Origin: Enterobacter sp. R4-368
Lineage (GTDB): Bacteria; Pseudomonadota; Gammaproteobacteria; Enterobacterales; Enterobacteriaceae
Reading direction: 5' to 3'
Assembly: GCF_000410515.1 (NCBI RefSeq)
Contig: NC_021500.1
Location: 186,001-250,000, forward strand
Length of the DNA stretch: 64,000 nucleotides
Part shown: positions 1-12,308 of the stretch, piece after piece
How positions within the stretch are numbered: position 1 is the stretch's first letter
Layout: every line of letters begins with the position of its first letter
Program-made: the position numbers and the translations under genes
Notes under the pieces: model-generated
Database searches by the model: none
Seen by the model: only the letters and a program-made list of their open reading frames with translations
What the model was told of the DNA's origin: nothing

Positions 1-1599
1 CGTGCGTAGCGGCTGGAACTCAAGGTTGCTGACGCGCAGTTCAGTACCCTGCGGCAGGCGGTTGACGAAACGACGGAAAGCGTCCAGCCCGCCTGCATCC
101 AGCACCGGCACCGCATCCCATTTCAGCACCACAATGCGCTTCCCGGCGATACGGGTTTCCAGATCGCTGAACACACTTTCTGCAGCAGCAAAGAACAGCG
201 GGCCGATCACGCGTAGCACCAGCACATCATCCGGTACGCTGACGTTTACCACGGCCAGGCGAGTCATCCGCGCGATACGGCGCATAAAAAGCAGCGACGC
301 GAGCACAATCCCTACGCTGATGGCGATCACCATATCGAACAACACGGTCAGTGACATGCAAATCAGCATCACCACAATGTCATCCACCGGCGCGCGGCGC
401 AGCAGATCGATCACTTTGTGCGCTTCACTCATATTCCACGCTACCATCAGCAACAGCGCCGCCATGGCAGACAGCGGCAGCCAGGAGAGCAGGGGAGCCA
501 GCGCCAGTAACGCCATGATCACTAACAGTGAGTGAACCACCGCCGAAATGGGCGAAGTGGCTCCGGCGCGGACGTTGGCCGCCGAACGGGCAATCGCTGC
601 GGTCGCGGTGATCCCACCGAAGAACGGTGCGGCGATATTCCCCAGCCCCTGGCCAATCAGCTCGCTGTTGGCTTTATGTTTGGTGCCGGTCATACCGTCC
701 AGCACGACAGCGCACAGCAGCGATTCGATAGCACCAAGCATTGCCATAGAAAATGCCGCGGGCAGCAACGCGCGCAGCGAATCCCAGGTCAGGGTAAATT
801 CAGAACCAGGCAGATCCCACGGCAGCACCAGTTGCGGCAGCAGCTGCGGGATGCCGTTGCCCTGCGAACCATCTGCCAGCACGTAGTGAAATTGTGAACC
901 GATGGTCGCGACGTGACCGCCGAGCAGATTGACCACCAGCATCACCGCGCAGCCCGCCAGCAGCGCGGGCAGATGCCCCGGTAGACGTAAACGCAGGCGC
1001 GGCCACAGCACCAGCGTGGCGAGGGTGACAATACCAATCGCCGCATCACCCGGATTGACTGTCGGCAGTGCCATCACCAGCGCGCCGACTTTTTGCAGAT
1101 AGTGTTCCGGCACATGCGGCATTTGCAGGCCGAGAAAATCTTTTATCTGCATGGTAGCGATGGTAATGCCGATCCCGGAAGTGAAACCGAGCGTCACAGA
1201 AAGCGGAATGTATTCAATTAACCGACCAAAGCGCGCCAGCCCGAAGAGGATCAGAAACACACCGGACATCAGCGTCGCTACCAGCAGGCCCGACAGACCA
1301 AACTGCTGCGAAACCGGGTACAGGATCACCACAAAGGCGGCCGTCGGACCGGAAACGCTGTAGCGCGAACCGCCACTCAGGGCGATAACAATCCCGGCAA
1401 CCGCCGATGTATAAAGCCCGTATTGCGGTGCCACGCCACTGCCGATCGCCAGCGCCATCGCCAGCGGGATAGCGATAATACCAACCGTTATCCCGGCAAT
1501 CAGATCGCGGGTGAAACGGGCGGTGGTGTATTTTTCTTTCCAGCACGCGTCGATTAGCGCGCGAAAAGGCATGACATGAGGTGAGAACAATCTGTTCAC
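1..1599 (-). CDS. dauA: DauA, C4-dicarboxylic acid (SLC26/SulP family) transporter, 3' end outside the window
   Basis: Inner-membrane SLC26/SulP transporter; E. coli DauA (formerly YchM) takes up succinate and other C4-dicarboxylates aerobically. Reading leftward from a GTG at 1599 the frame stays open for 533 codons to the window edge, beginning [20 protein letters not shown], which matches the E. coli N-terminus, and ending EFQPLRT inside the cytoplasmic STAS domain. E. coli DauA is 559 residues, so about 26 codons are missing off the left edge. Roughly residues 20-420 are hydrophobic membrane segments, followed by the STAS domain. The gene lies downstream of prs, separated by a hairpin terminator, as in E. 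coli. The GTG start is chosen by homology. Confidence 0.96.
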   Translation of the reverse strand, partial: MNRLFSPHVMPFRALIDACWKEKYTTARFTRDLIAGITVGIIAIPLAMALAIGSGVAPQYGLYTSAVAGIVIALSGGSRYSVSGPTAAFVVILYPVSQQFGLSGLLVATLMSGVFLILFGLARFGRLIEYIPLSVTLGFTSGIGITIATMQIKDFLGLQMPHVPEHYLQKVGALVMALPTVNPGDAAIGIVTLATLVLWPRLRLRLPGHLPALLAGCAVMLVVNLLGGHVATIGSQFHYVLADGSQGNGIPQLLPQLVLPWDLPGSEFTLTWDSLRALLPAAFSMAMLGAIESLLCAVVLDGMTGTKHKANSELIGQGLGNIAAPFFGGITATAAIARSAANVRAGATSPISAVVHSLLVIMALLALAPLLSWLPLSAMAALLLMVAWNMSEAHKVIDLLRRAPVDDIVVMLICMSLTVLFDMVIAISVGIVLASLLFMRRIARMTRLAVVNVSVPDDVLVLRVIGPLFFAAAESVFSDLETRIAGKRIVVLKWDAVPVLDAGGLDAFRRFVNRLPQGTELRVSNLEFQPLRT

Positions 1600-1668
1600 A
1601 ATGGTCTGGCGTCCCCTGGAAATCATTCGATAACTAATTAATAAATCATACAAATAATATTTAAAGCT

Positions 1669-1695
1669 AAAAAAACCCGCCTGAGCGGGTTTTTT
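1669..1695 (-). terminator. Rho-independent terminator of prs
   Basis: A six-base-pair GC-rich stem (ACCCGC/GCGGGT, 1675-1680 with 1685-1690) with a four-base loop is flanked by an A-run on the left and a T-run on the right. It begins 12 bases past the prs stop codon. Reading leftward the transcript ends in a U-run, so it serves prs; the symmetry means it could act in both directions. Confidence 0.85.
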
Positions 1696-1707
1696 ATACA
1701 GCAACGA

Positions 1708-2739
<1,032 letters not shown>

Positions 2740-2780
2740 TTAAAGAGCGCGATGCAACGTCTGGAACAGGTGTGACGTTG

Positions 2781-3647
2781 TCACCGGAGCTCAGCTTGCC
2801 CGGCGATGGTCTGCGCTAGCGGCGAGAGGTTGACGCCTCGCGCGACAAAACCGTGCAGCCATTCCGGGGCTTGCTCAAGCACCTGACGAGCGGCGGATTC
2901 GGTGTCAAATTCGGAAAAGACACAGGCTCCTGTGCCAGTCAGGCGCGACGGCGCGTATTCTAACAGCCAGGAAAGCGCGGCATCAACCTCGCGAAAACGT
3001 TTTCTTGCGATAACCTCGCAATCGTTGCCGAATTCACATTTTAATAACGTATCAATTGACCTTTGCGGCGTATTTCTCGGCAGCTCGGGATCTTTGAAAA
3101 TTACCGGCGTGGGAATGCTGACGCCAGGGTGCGCCACCAGATACCATTTTTCCGGCGGATTGACCGGGGTGAGGATTTCGCCAACCCCTTCGGCGAAAGC
3201 CGCGTGACCGCGGACAAACACCGGCACATCGGCACCCAGTCGCAGGCCGAGTTCGGCTAACTCATCGACGCTCAGCTTACAGCCCCACAGATGGTTGAGG
3301 GCGACCAGCACGGTGGCAGCATTCGACGACCCGCCGCCGAGCCCGCCGCCCATCGGCAGGCGTTTGTCGATAGCGATCTCTGCGCCGCTACCCGCAGGCA
3401 GACGACCACTTTGCGCCGCGCGCTGCATGAGCAGACGTGCGGCGCGTACAATCAGATTCTCTTCGTCCGGCACGCCTTCGACCGGTGTCAGCAGGCGGAT
3501 CTCTCCATCGCGGCGCGGTTCAATGCTCAGCGTGTCGCCATAATCAAGAAACTGAAACAGGGTTTGCAGCGTGTGGTAGCCATCGGCGCGCTGGCCGGTA
3601 ATGTATAAAAACAGGTTGAGTTTCGCCGGAGCGGGCCACGTCGTCAT
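2781..3647 (-). CDS. ispE: 4-diphosphocytidyl-2-C-methyl-D-erythritol kinase
   Basis: Phosphorylates the 2-hydroxyl of CDP-methylerythritol in the MEP pathway of isoprenoid synthesis. The 288-residue sequence is a GHMP kinase: substrate-binding [10 protein letters not shown] near residue 8 and the ATP-binding glycine-rich loop [14 protein letters not shown] around residues 94-107. E. coli IspE is 283 residues; the extra residues are at the C-terminus. The start overlaps the end of lolB by four bases (ATGA), indicating translational coupling in a lolB-ispE-prs transcription unit. Confidence 0.98.
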   Translation of the reverse strand: MTTWPAPAKLNLFLYITGQRADGYHTLQTLFQFLDYGDTLSIEPRRDGEIRLLTPVEGVPDEENLIVRAARLLMQRAAQSGRLPAGSGAEIAIDKRLPMGGGLGGGSSNAATVLVALNHLWGCKLSVDELAELGLRLGADVPVFVRGHAAFAEGVGEILTPVNPPEKWYLVAHPGVSIPTPVIFKDPELPRNTPQRSIDTLLKCEFGNDCEVIARKRFREVDAALSWLLEYAPSRLTGTGACVFSEFDTESAARQVLEQAPEWLHGFVARGVNLSPLAQTIAGQAELR

Positions 3648-4264
3648 TTGGCAATCCAGTTGTCCATTTTCAGCTTGATGCGCTGTTTGCCGTCGCTCAG
3701 CTCCATATTGGCCGGCAGGGAGGGCTGGCTGTTGTCATACCCGCCATATACCACTTTCCAGTTTTTGCCGCCCTGGCTGTAATTCAACTCGCTCAGGCGG
3801 TATTGCGCATCGAGTTTATAATCGGTGGCATCGCCTGGCAGACCAAGGATCCACTGGCGCAGGCTGTTAAGTGGGATCGGCATGCCGGTCAGTTTGCCAA
3901 TCATCTCTTCGGCATCATCGGCGGTATACCGTTTGCCTTTGTTGTCCACCAGTTGCACGTTACCCGGCTGGGCGTTCAGTTCCAGTTCGGTGCTGCCCAG
4001 CGGGTTGGTCAGCAACAGACGATAGCGATCCTGACCGGTTTGCTGCCAGAAAAAACGGGCATACACTTTTTGCTCGTCAGATATATAAGCGAATGCGCCG
4101 CGCGTTTGATACTGATTTAAGCTGCGCACCTGTTGCTGGTGTTCTCGCCACTGTGGCGAATCCGGGCTTTGTCCCGGCCCTTTTGGCGCATTGAGCGTAC
4201 AAGCGGTTAACACGAGGCTTGCCAGCGGCAGCAGGCGAATAAAACGGAAGTCTGGCAGAGTCAT
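3644..4264 (-). CDS. lolB: Outer-membrane lipoprotein LolB
   Basis: Accepts lipoproteins from the periplasmic carrier LolA and inserts them into the outer membrane. The 206-residue precursor has a lipoprotein signal ending in a lipobox (LVLTAC) with the lipidated cysteine at residue 22, followed by T rather than D, so outer-membrane sorting is expected. The rest matches the E. coli LolB beta-barrel fold (207 residues). First gene of the lolB-ispE-prs unit and divergent from hemA; the 198-base gap between them must hold both promoters. Confidence 0.97.
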   Translation of the reverse strand: MTLPDFRFIRLLPLASLVLTACTLNAPKGPGQSPDSPQWREHQQQVRSLNQYQTRGAFAYISDEQKVYARFFWQQTGQDRYRLLLTNPLGSTELELNAQPGNVQLVDNKGKRYTADDAEEMIGKLTGMPIPLNSLRQWILGLPGDATDYKLDAQYRLSELNYSQGGKNWKVVYGGYDNSQPSLPANMELSDGKQRIKLKMDNWIAK

Positions 4265-4462
4265 AACGAGTGGAAATCCTTGCGAGGTTGCAGTATTACG
4301 CTTAATGCTAGCGCCGCTCTGAAACAGCGTCTACGTTCAAGTTGTCTTAAATCATTAAATTACCAATTACTCCGAAAGGGTAGTGTCTCTTTTATTGACC
4401 TCACTCATCCTGTATGATGCGTACAGTCTAACCTTATCAACGTTGGTACTATTCCCGCGCTC

Positions 4463-5719
4463 ATGACCCTTTTAGCACTTGGCATCAATCACAAAACGGC
4501 TCCCGTTTCGTTGCGAGAACGCATTGCATTTTCGCCGGAAACGCTTGACCAGGCGTTAGAAAGCCTGCTGTCACAGCCGATGGTGCAAGGCGGTGTGGTG
4601 CTGTCAACCTGCAACCGTACCGAGCTCTACCTGAGCGTTGAAGAGCGGGACAACCTGCAAGAAGCGCTGGTGCGCTGGCTGTGTGATTATCACCATTTGC
4701 GTGAAGACGAAGTGCGCCAGAGCCTCTACTGGCACCAGGATAATGACGCCGTCAGCCATTTAATGCGTGTGGCGAGCGGGCTGGATTCGTTGGTTCTCGG
4801 CGAGCCGCAAATTTTAGGCCAGGTGAAAAAGGCCTTTGCCGATTCCCGGCGTGGTCATGACAACGCCAGCGATCTGGAGCGCATGTTCCAGAAATCATTC
4901 TCCGTCGCCAAGCGTGTGCGCACGGAAACCGATATTGGCGCCAGTGCGGTATCGGTCGCTTTCGCCGCCTGTACGCTGGCGCGGCAAATCTTCGAATCGC
5001 TTGCGTCGGTGACCGTGCTGTTAGTGGGCGCAGGCGAAACCATTGAGCTGGTTGCGCGCCACCTGCGCGAGCATAAAGTGCAGAAAATGATCATCGCCAA
5101 CCGTACGCGTGAACGCGCGCAGGCGCTGGCGGATGAAGTCGGTGCGGAAGTCATTGCTTTAAGCGATATTGATGAGCGCCTGAAAGATGCTGATATCGTG
5201 ATCAGTTCCACCGCCAGCCCGCTGCCAATTATTGGTAAAGGAATGATGGAACGCGCGATGAAAGCGCGGCGTAATCAGCCTGTTTTGCTGGTGGATATCG
5301 CCGTGCCGCGCGATGTCGAGCCGGAAGTGGGCAAAGTGGCGAACGCGTATCTTTATAGCGTCGACGATCTGCAAAGTATTATTCAGCACAACCTGGCGCA
5401 GCGTAAAGCCGCGGCGGTGCAGGCGGAAACCATCGTCGCCCAGGAAACCAGTGAATTTATGGCCTGGCTGCGTGCGCAAAGCGCCAGCGAGACCATTCGC
5501 GAATACCGCAGCCAGTCTGAAACGGCACGCGATGAACTGACCGCCAAAGCGCTTGCCGCGCTGGAGCAGGGCGGCGATCCGCAAGCTATCATGCAAGATC
5601 TGGCGTGGAAACTGACTAACCGCCTTATCCACGCCCCAACCAAATCTCTTCAGCAGGCCGCTCGTGACGGGGACGATGAGCGCCTGCATATTCTGCGCAA
5701 CAGCCTCGGGCTGGATTAG
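4463..5719 (+). CDS. hemA: Glutamyl-tRNA reductase
   Basis: Reduces glutamyl-tRNA(Glu) to glutamate-1-semialdehyde using NADPH, the committed and regulated step of tetrapyrrole (haem, sirohaem) synthesis. At 418 residues it equals E. coli HemA in length. The catalytic cysteine is Cys50 in STCNRTE, the NADPH-binding glycine motif VLLVGAGE lies near residue 190, and the C-terminal helical dimerisation domain is complete. Opens a plus-strand operon with prfA 39 bases downstream. In E. coli the N-terminal residues carry the haem-dependent proteolysis signal; the N-terminus [15 protein letters not shown] is preserved here. Confidence 0.98.
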   Translation: MTLLALGINHKTAPVSLRERIAFSPETLDQALESLLSQPMVQGGVVLSTCNRTELYLSVEERDNLQEALVRWLCDYHHLREDEVRQSLYWHQDNDAVSHLMRVASGLDSLVLGEPQILGQVKKAFADSRRGHDNASDLERMFQKSFSVAKRVRTETDIGASAVSVAFAACTLARQIFESLASVTVLLVGAGETIELVARHLREHKVQKMIIANRTRERAQALADEVGAEVIALSDIDERLKDADIVISSTASPLPIIGKGMMERAMKARRNQPVLLVDIAVPRDVEPEVGKVANAYLYSVDDLQSIIQHNLAQRKAAAVQAETIVAQETSEFMAWLRAQSASETIREYRSQSETARDELTAKALAALEQGGDPQAIMQDLAWKLTNRLIHAPTKSLQQAARDGDDERLHILRNSLGLD

Positions 5720-5758
5720 CACAACACTCTCTTATTATTAAAAGGTGCATTTACGCCT

Positions 5759-6841
5759 ATGAAGCCTTCTATCGTTGCCAAACTGGAAGCCCTGCATGAA
5801 CGCCATGAAGAAGTTCAGGCGCTGCTCGGTGACGCGCAAACCATCGCCGACCAGGATAAATTCCGTGCGCTGTCGCGCGAATACGCACAACTGAGCGATG
5901 TGTCGCGCTGTTTTACTGACTGGCAACAGGTTCAGGAAGATATCGAAACCGCGCAGATGATGCTCGACGACCCGGAAATGCGCGACCTGGCGCAGGATGA
6001 ACTGCGTGACGCGAAAGAAAAAGGCGAGCAACTTGAGCAGCAATTGCAGCTGTTGCTGCTGCCGAAAGATCCTGATGATGAACGTAACGCGTTTGTCGAA
6101 GTTCGCGCCGGAACCGGGGGCGACGAAGCTGCGCTTTTTGCCGGCGATTTGTTCCGTATGTACAGCCGTTATGCCGAATCCCGCCGCTGGCGCGTCGAGA
6201 TCATGAGCGCCAACGAAGGTGAGCACGGCGGTTTTAAAGAAGTGATCGCCAAAATTAGCGGCGAGGGCGTTTACGGTCGTCTGAAATTTGAATCCGGCGG
6301 ACATCGCGTCCAGCGCGTTCCGGCGACGGAATCGCAGGGCCGAATTCACACGTCTGCCTGCACCGTGGCCGTGATGCCGGAGCTGCCGGAAGCCGAAATG
6401 CCGGATATCAACCCGGCCGATCTGCGTATTGATACCTTCCGCTCTTCCGGCGCTGGCGGTCAGCACGTTAACACCACCGATTCCGCAATCCGTATTACCC
6501 ACCTGCCGACCGGGATTGTGGTCGAGTGCCAGGATGAACGCTCGCAGCATAAAAACAAAGCGAAAGCCTTGTCAGTGCTCGGCGCGCGCATCCACGCCGC
6601 AGAAGCCGCGAAACGCCAGCAGGCAGAAGCCTCAACACGGCGTAACCTGCTGGGCAGTGGCGATCGCAGCGACCGTAACCGCACCTATAACTTCCCGCAG
6701 GGCCGTGTGACCGATCACCGTATCAACGTCACGCTGTACCGCCTTGACGAAGTGATGGAAGGCAAGCTGGATATGCTGATCGAACCAATTGTGCAGGAAT
6801 ACCAGGCCGACCAGCTGGCGGCGCTCTCCGAGCAGGACTAA
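5759..6841 (+). CDS. prfA: Peptide chain release factor 1
   Basis: Reads UAA and UAG stop codons and triggers hydrolysis of peptidyl-tRNA on the ribosome. The 360-residue protein has the codon-recognition tripeptide P-A-T at residues 188-190 and the catalytic GGQ at 233-235 within GAGGQHVN. Length and sequence match E. coli RF1. Its stop codon overlaps the ATG of prmC (TAATG), coupling it to the methyltransferase that modifies the glutamine of its own GGQ motif. Confidence 0.98.
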   Translation: MKPSIVAKLEALHERHEEVQALLGDAQTIADQDKFRALSREYAQLSDVSRCFTDWQQVQEDIETAQMMLDDPEMRDLAQDELRDAKEKGEQLEQQLQLLLLPKDPDDERNAFVEVRAGTGGDEAALFAGDLFRMYSRYAESRRWRVEIMSANEGEHGGFKEVIAKISGEGVYGRLKFESGGHRVQRVPATESQGRIHTSACTVAVMPELPEAEMPDINPADLRIDTFRSSGAGGQHVNTTDSAIRITHLPTGIVVECQDERSQHKNKAKALSVLGARIHAAEAAKRQQAEASTRRNLLGSGDRSDRNRTYNFPQGRVTDHRINVTLYRLDEVMEGKLDMLIEPIVQEYQADQLAALSEQD

Positions 6842-7680
6842 TGGATTATCAACAGTGGTTGCGCCAGGCGATAAGTGAGCTGGCCGCGAGCGAAAGCCCG
6901 CGCCGCGACGCGGAGATCTTATTGGGCTTTGTCACTGGCAAATCGCGAACGTTCATTCTCGCGTTTGGTGAAACCTTGCTTGACGGCGGACAGCAGCAAC
7001 AGCTGACGATGTTACTGGCTCGTCGTGTGAATGGCGAGCCGGTGGCGCATCTGATTGGCGTACGGGAGTTCTGGTCACTGCCGCTGTTTGTCTCGCCTGC
7101 AACCCTTATTCCGCGCCCCGACACCGAGTGCCTGGTAGAGCAGGCGCTGGCGCGCCTTCCTTCCTCACCGTGTCGCATTCTCGATTTAGGCACCGGCACT
7201 GGCGCCATCGCGCTGGCGCTGGCGAGCGAGCGCCCGGACTGCAATGTCACAGCGGTCGATCTGATCCCGGATGCGGTGGCGCTGGCACAACGTAACGCCG
7301 CACATCTGAACATCACCAATATTGAAATCCTGCAAAGCCGCTGGTTCAGCGCGCTTGAAGGGCAGCAATTTGCCATGATTGTCAGCAATCCGCCTTACAT
7401 TGATGAGCATGATCCGCATCTTGTGCAGGGCGATGTGCGCTTTGAACCGCTCAGTGCGCTGGTGGCGGCCAACAACGGACTGGCGGATTTACACACCATC
7501 ATTGACGCTGCCCGCCAGCATGTGTTGCCCGGCGGCTGGCTGCTGCTGGAACATGGCTGGCAACAGGGCGCAGATGTTCGCGCTATCTTCGAACATTATG
7601 GCTGGCAGCACGTGGCAACGTGCCGGGATTACGGTGATAACGAACGCCTGACGCTGGGGCAATGGCTTTTACAGGAGTAA
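6841..7680 (+). CDS. prmC: Release factor glutamine methyltransferase PrmC (HemK)
   Basis: Uses S-adenosylmethionine to N5-methylate the glutamine of the GGQ motif in RF1 and RF2, which raises termination efficiency. The 279-residue protein has the SAM-binding motif DLGTGTG at 115-121 and the catalytic NPPY at 183-186, exactly as in E. coli PrmC (277 residues). Start shares one base with the prfA stop. sirB2 follows six bases after the stop, so these genes form one operon. Confidence 0.98.
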   Translation: MDYQQWLRQAISELAASESPRRDAEILLGFVTGKSRTFILAFGETLLDGGQQQQLTMLLARRVNGEPVAHLIGVREFWSLPLFVSPATLIPRPDTECLVEQALARLPSSPCRILDLGTGTGAIALALASERPDCNVTAVDLIPDAVALAQRNAAHLNITNIEILQSRWFSALEGQQFAMIVSNPPYIDEHDPHLVQGDVRFEPLSALVAANNGLADLHTIIDAARQHVLPGGWLLLEHGWQQGADVRAIFEHYGWQHVATCRDYGDNERLTLGQWLLQE

Positions 7681-7686
7681 CGGGCA

Positions 7687-8079
7687 ATGAATGCTTTTAA
7701 GCTGCTGATTACATTGCATTTGACCTCTGTGGCGCTCACCGTTAGCCTGTTTGTTTTACGCTACTGGTGGCGTTGGTCGGGCGATCCGCGTATTAACGCC
7801 CGCTGGGTGCGGGTGGTGCCGCACACGGTGGATACCGTGCTGCTGCTGAGCGGCGCGGGTTTGATGTGGGTGACAGGCTATTTGCCATTTACGGTTAAAG
7901 GCGCATGGCTGACTGAAAAGCTGTTTGGCGTTATCATCTACATCGTTTTGGGTTTTATTGCGCTGGGGCGACATCGCCCGCGCAGCCAGCAAACAGGTTT
8001 TATCGCTTTCTTGCTGGGGCTGGTGGTGCTGTACATCATCATTAAACTCGCCGCCACAAAAGTACCGATACTGGGGTAA
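7687..8079 (+). CDS. sirB2: SirB2 family inner-membrane protein
   Basis: Small integral membrane protein of 130 residues with four predicted hydrophobic segments (about 5-24, 45-63, 74-95 and 102-122). It corresponds to E. coli YchQ/SirB2. The name comes from Salmonella, where the locus was linked to invasion-gene expression; its biochemical function is not established. It sits six bases after prmC and three before sirB1, so it is co-transcribed with both. Confidence 0.93.
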   Translation: MNAFKLLITLHLTSVALTVSLFVLRYWWRWSGDPRINARWVRVVPHTVDTVLLLSGAGLMWVTGYLPFTVKGAWLTEKLFGVIIYIVLGFIALGRHRPRSQQTGFIAFLLGLVVLYIIIKLAATKVPILG

Positions 8080-8082
8080 GAC

Positions 8083-8892
8083 ATGAGATCGTTAGCTGAT
8101 TTCGAATTTAACAAAGCGCCGTTATGCGACGGGATGATCCTTGTTTCCGAGCTGATTCGCGATGACTTTCCTTCGCAATATGTGCAAGACGAACTGGAGC
8201 GGTTGCTCAGTCTGGCACGTGAGGAGATAGGTCAGGCAAAGCCTCAGGACTGGCAACTGGAAAAACTCGTTGAGCTGTTTTACGGCGAATGGGGTTTTAA
8301 AGATACGCGCGGCGTGTACCGTTTATCTGACGCGCTGTGGCTGGATAAAGTGCTGCAAAACCGTCAGGGTAGCGCGGTATCGCTGGGCGCGATTTTACTG
8401 TGGGTCGCCGGTCAGCTGGATATTCCCCTGACGCCGGTGATTTTCCCGACTCAGCTCATCCTGCGTGCCGAATGGCTGGATGGTGAAATGTGGCTGATCA
8501 ACCCGTTTAACGGCGACACGCTGGACGAACACACGCTGGAAGTGTGGCTGAAAGGCAATATCAGCCCGGTGGCCGAGCTGTTTAACGAAGATCTCGATGA
8601 GGCCGACAACGCCGAAGTGATCCGCAAATTACTGGATACCTTGAAGTCGGCGCTGATGGAAGAGCAGCAGATGGAACTGGCGTTGCGCGCCAGTGAAGCG
8701 CTGTTGCAGTTCAATCCCGAAGATCCGTATGAAATCCGCGATCGCGGTCTGATTTATGCGCAGCTGGATTGTGACCATGTGGCGCTGAATGATTTGAACT
8801 ACTTTGTAGAGCAGTGTCCTGAGGATCCGATAAGTGAAATGATCCGCGCGCAAATCAATTCGATTGCGCACAAGCAGATTACCCTGCATTAA
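8083..8892 (+). CDS. sirB1: SirB1 family protein (YchA), transglutaminase-like/TPR protein
   Basis: A 269-residue soluble protein matching E. coli YchA/SirB1. The family has an N-terminal transglutaminase-like fold and a C-terminal tetratricopeptide-like helical region (here roughly residues 190-265, including YEIRDRGLIYAQL). The molecular role is unknown; it is conserved between prmC/sirB2 and kdsA throughout enterobacteria. Its start lies three bases after the sirB2 stop, and kdsA begins 36 bases downstream. Confidence 0.93.
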   Translation: MRSLADFEFNKAPLCDGMILVSELIRDDFPSQYVQDELERLLSLAREEIGQAKPQDWQLEKLVELFYGEWGFKDTRGVYRLSDALWLDKVLQNRQGSAVSLGAILLWVAGQLDIPLTPVIFPTQLILRAEWLDGEMWLINPFNGDTLDEHTLEVWLKGNISPVAELFNEDLDEADNAEVIRKLLDTLKSALMEEQQMELALRASEALLQFNPEDPYEIRDRGLIYAQLDCDHVALNDLNYFVEQCPEDPISEMIRAQINSIAHKQITLH

Positions 8893-8919
8893 AGATTTGT
8901 TCCGATTCACACTCGATAA

Positions 8920-9780
<861 letters not shown>

Positions 9781-9784
9781 GCAT

Positions 9785-9812
9785 AAAAAACCCCGCGAGT
9801 GCGGGGTTTTTT
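9785..9812. terminator. Bidirectional terminator between kdsA and chaA
   Basis: Stem CCCCGC/GCGGGG (9791-9796 with 9801-9806), loop GAGT, preceded by six A and followed by six T. Both genes run into it, so it can end transcription in both directions. Confidence 0.92.
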
Positions 9813-9823
9813 GTTTCTGCCTG

Positions 9824-10924
9824 TCAGGCAAATATTGTCATCAGATAGGCTGCGAACAGCGCCAGGTGCGCCGCGCCATTAAGCACGTTGGTTCGCCCGG
9901 TAGAGAACGAGATTTGGCACAGCAGCAGCGAGGCGACCATGACAATCATTTCCGGCGCGCCCAGGCCGAACACCAGGTCATTACCGGTTAGCCACGCAAT
10001 CAGCGTCACAACCGGGACGGTGAGGGAAATCGTTGCCAGTACCGAGCCAAAGAACAGGTTCATTGCGCGCTGTACCTGATTATTCAGCACCGCTTTTAAC
10101 GCCCCTAAACCCTCCGGAGAGAGGATCAACAGCGCCACCAGGAAACCGGTAAATGCCACCGGAGCATTCATTTCTGTCAGCAGCGCTTCCAGCGGCGTCG
10201 CATTCATTTTCGTCACGGCAATGACCGCAACCAGATGGATAATCAGCCACAGCGTGTGCCACAGATTTCCGTGCGCGGAAGGTTTGCCGTGGTGCGGATC
10301 GTCATCATCGCCTTCGTCTTCATGTTCATAGACGAACAAGCTCTGGTGCGTTTTGGTCTGGATAAGCAAAAATACGCCGTACATGGCCGCTGAGATCAAC
10401 GCCACCAGCAGCGACTGACCAATTGTAAAATTGGCCTGCGGCAGTGCCATCGGAAACACCAGCACGATAATCGCCAGCGGAAACAGCGCTATCAGATACT
10501 GTTTAATGCCAAACAGATTCATATATTGCGTGGCGAACTTACGTCCGCCCAGCAGCAGCGAAAAGCCCACCAGACCGCCAGTGACAATCATGATGATGGA
10601 ATAGAGCGTGTCACGCATAAGCGTTGGCGCGGCGTCGCCGGTGGCCATCAATGCGGAAATCAGGCTGACTTCGAGGATAACCACCGACAGGCTGAGGATC
10701 AGTGAACCATAGGGCTCGCCAAGCCGGTGGGCAAGCACGTCGGCATGGCGTACCACGCTAAACGCGCTGGATAAGATACCAACCAGTGCTAACAAATTAA
10801 TGCCGATAACCGCTGGTAGTGACTGCGAACCTCCCCAGAAAAGCAGCACTGCCAGCGCCAGCACCGGGAAAATAAGGGATGTCTCCTTGTGGCGGGTTTT
10901 CACCGCCTCGTGCGTTGTTGTCAT
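9824..10924 (-). CDS. chaA: Na+/H+, K+/H+ and Ca2+/H+ antiporter ChaA
   Basis: Inner-membrane cation/proton antiporter of the CaCA superfamily that helps keep sodium, calcium and potassium low at alkaline pH. The 366 residues equal E. coli ChaA in length, with about eleven hydrophobic segments. A central acidic/histidine loop (YEHEDEGDDDDPHHGK, near residues 200-215) separates two halves, each with a glutamate-containing repeat (SVVILEVSLI and LILSPEGLGA). Convergent with kdsA and divergent from chaB. Confidence 0.97.
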   Translation of the reverse strand: MTTTHEAVKTRHKETSLIFPVLALAVLLFWGGSQSLPAVIGINLLALVGILSSAFSVVRHADVLAHRLGEPYGSLILSLSVVILEVSLISALMATGDAAPTLMRDTLYSIIMIVTGGLVGFSLLLGGRKFATQYMNLFGIKQYLIALFPLAIIVLVFPMALPQANFTIGQSLLVALISAAMYGVFLLIQTKTHQSLFVYEHEDEGDDDDPHHGKPSAHGNLWHTLWLIIHLVAVIAVTKMNATPLEALLTEMNAPVAFTGFLVALLILSPEGLGALKAVLNNQVQRAMNLFFGSVLATISLTVPVVTLIAWLTGNDLVFGLGAPEMIVMVASLLLCQISFSTGRTNVLNGAAHLALFAAYLMTIFA

Positions 10925-11198
10925 TATGATGCTCCATCACAGTGCAGGTGTTTGCGAATTATAGATAGAAAAAGAACGGGTCATAAAATAACAAAAATCA
11001 CTGTTTTGCTGGGCTTTTTTACGTAGTTTTACCCTCAGCGCTTCGTTTTGTTATCAACTAAATAAAATGCACGCTCTCATTTAATTTTTATTTATATTAC
11101 AGTGATATGGGTGTGGTTATCTGGCAATCTGTTACTTTTTCTGGCGTGCCCGCTATTTGTCGTCCAGGCTTACTTCTTTAAGCCCAAAGGAGCGTGAA

Positions 11199-11429
11199 AT
11201 GCCGTATAAAGCGAAGTCCGATCTGCCAGAGAGCGTGCAACATGTCCTGCCGGCGCATGCGCAGGAAATTTATAAAGAGGCGTTTAACAGCGCCTGGGAG
11301 CAATATAAGGACAAAGACGATCGCAAAGGGGATGCCAGCCGCGAGGAGACGGCGCACCGCGTTGCCTGGGCGGCAGTAAAAAACGATTACCAGAAAGGTG
11401 ACGATGACAAATGGCATAAAAAGAAGTAA
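11199..11429 (+). CDS. chaB: ChaB, putative cation transport regulator
   Basis: A 76-residue charged protein nearly identical to E. coli ChaB, thought to influence ChaA activity, although the mechanism is not known. I chose the ATG at 11199 (MPYKAKSDLPESV) because it has AAAGGAG upstream and gives the E. coli length; the frame is open 14 codons further upstream without homology. Ends in the lysine-rich DDDKWHKKK. chaC follows after 171 bases that contain a small GCTGC/GCAGC hairpin and no other gene. Confidence 0.95.
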   Translation: MPYKAKSDLPESVQHVLPAHAQEIYKEAFNSAWEQYKDKDDRKGDASREETAHRVAWAAVKNDYQKGDDDKWHKKK

Positions 11430-11600
11430 CGCGCTGAAATAATTACTTTTCGCCATTTATAGCTCTATTCGATGGATTGACGCTATTGCCAGCGGCCTGT
11501 GAATTGCATAAGGTCGTAGTAAGCTGCGCTTAAAGCAGCATATGCCGGGAAGGCAGCAGTTGAGCAGTCGCACGGAAGCAGGCAGTGGCGGAGGTAGAAG

Positions 11601-12299
11601 ATGTTAACGCGTGATTTTTTGCGAACAGCAGATTGCAAAACGGCATTCGGCGATATTGACGAGTCGTTACTTTGGTCGGCGGAACAGCGCGCGGCATCGC
11701 TTGCGGCGACGCTGGCATGTCGGCCGGACGATGGCCCGGTGTGGATTTTTGGTTATGGTTCGCTGATGTGGAACCCGGCGCTGGAGTTTGACGAATCCTG
11801 CACCGGTACGCTGACGGGGTGGCACCGTGCGTTTTGTCTGCGCTTAACCGCTGGTCGCGGCACCGCTTGCCAGCCTGGACGCATGCTGGCGCTTAAAGAG
11901 GGCGGACGTACCACGGGCGTGGCGTACCGTTTATCCGACGACACCCTGCATGATGAGCTGACGCTGCTGTGGAAACGCGAAATGATCACCGGCTGTTACA
12001 TGCCAAGCTGGTGCAAACTGGCGCTTGATGATGGCCGCACGGTAAATGCGCTGGTGTTTATTATGGATCCGCGCCACCCGCTGTATGAATCCGATACGCG
12101 TGCACAGACCATCGCCCCGTTGATTGCCGCCGCCAGCGGCCCGCTCGGTACGAATGCGCAATATCTTTTTTCACTGGAACAGGAGCTGATGAAGCTCGGT
12201 ATGCAGGATGATTGCCTGAACGATCTGGTAGGGAAAGTGCGTTTGCTGCTGGAGGGAGAAAAACCAGGCCCGGAGATGCAGCCTGGTTTTGCCTGCTAA
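11601..12299 (+). CDS. chaC: Glutathione-specific gamma-glutamylcyclotransferase ChaC
   Basis: Cleaves glutathione to 5-oxoproline and cysteinylglycine in the cytosol. The 232-residue protein matches E. coli ChaC (231) and shows the family substrate loop FGYGSLMW near residues 50-57 and the conserved KREMITG segment bearing the catalytic glutamate. GGAGG lies just upstream of the ATG. Despite the name there is no good evidence that it regulates cation transport. Confidence 0.96.
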   Translation: MLTRDFLRTADCKTAFGDIDESLLWSAEQRAASLAATLACRPDDGPVWIFGYGSLMWNPALEFDESCTGTLTGWHRAFCLRLTAGRGTACQPGRMLALKEGGRTTGVAYRLSDDTLHDELTLLWKREMITGCYMPSWCKLALDDGRTVNALVFIMDPRHPLYESDTRAQTIAPLIAAASGPLGTNAQYLFSLEQELMKLGMQDDCLNDLVGKVRLLLEGEKPGPEMQPGFAC

Positions 12300-12308
12300 C
12301 CGTAACCG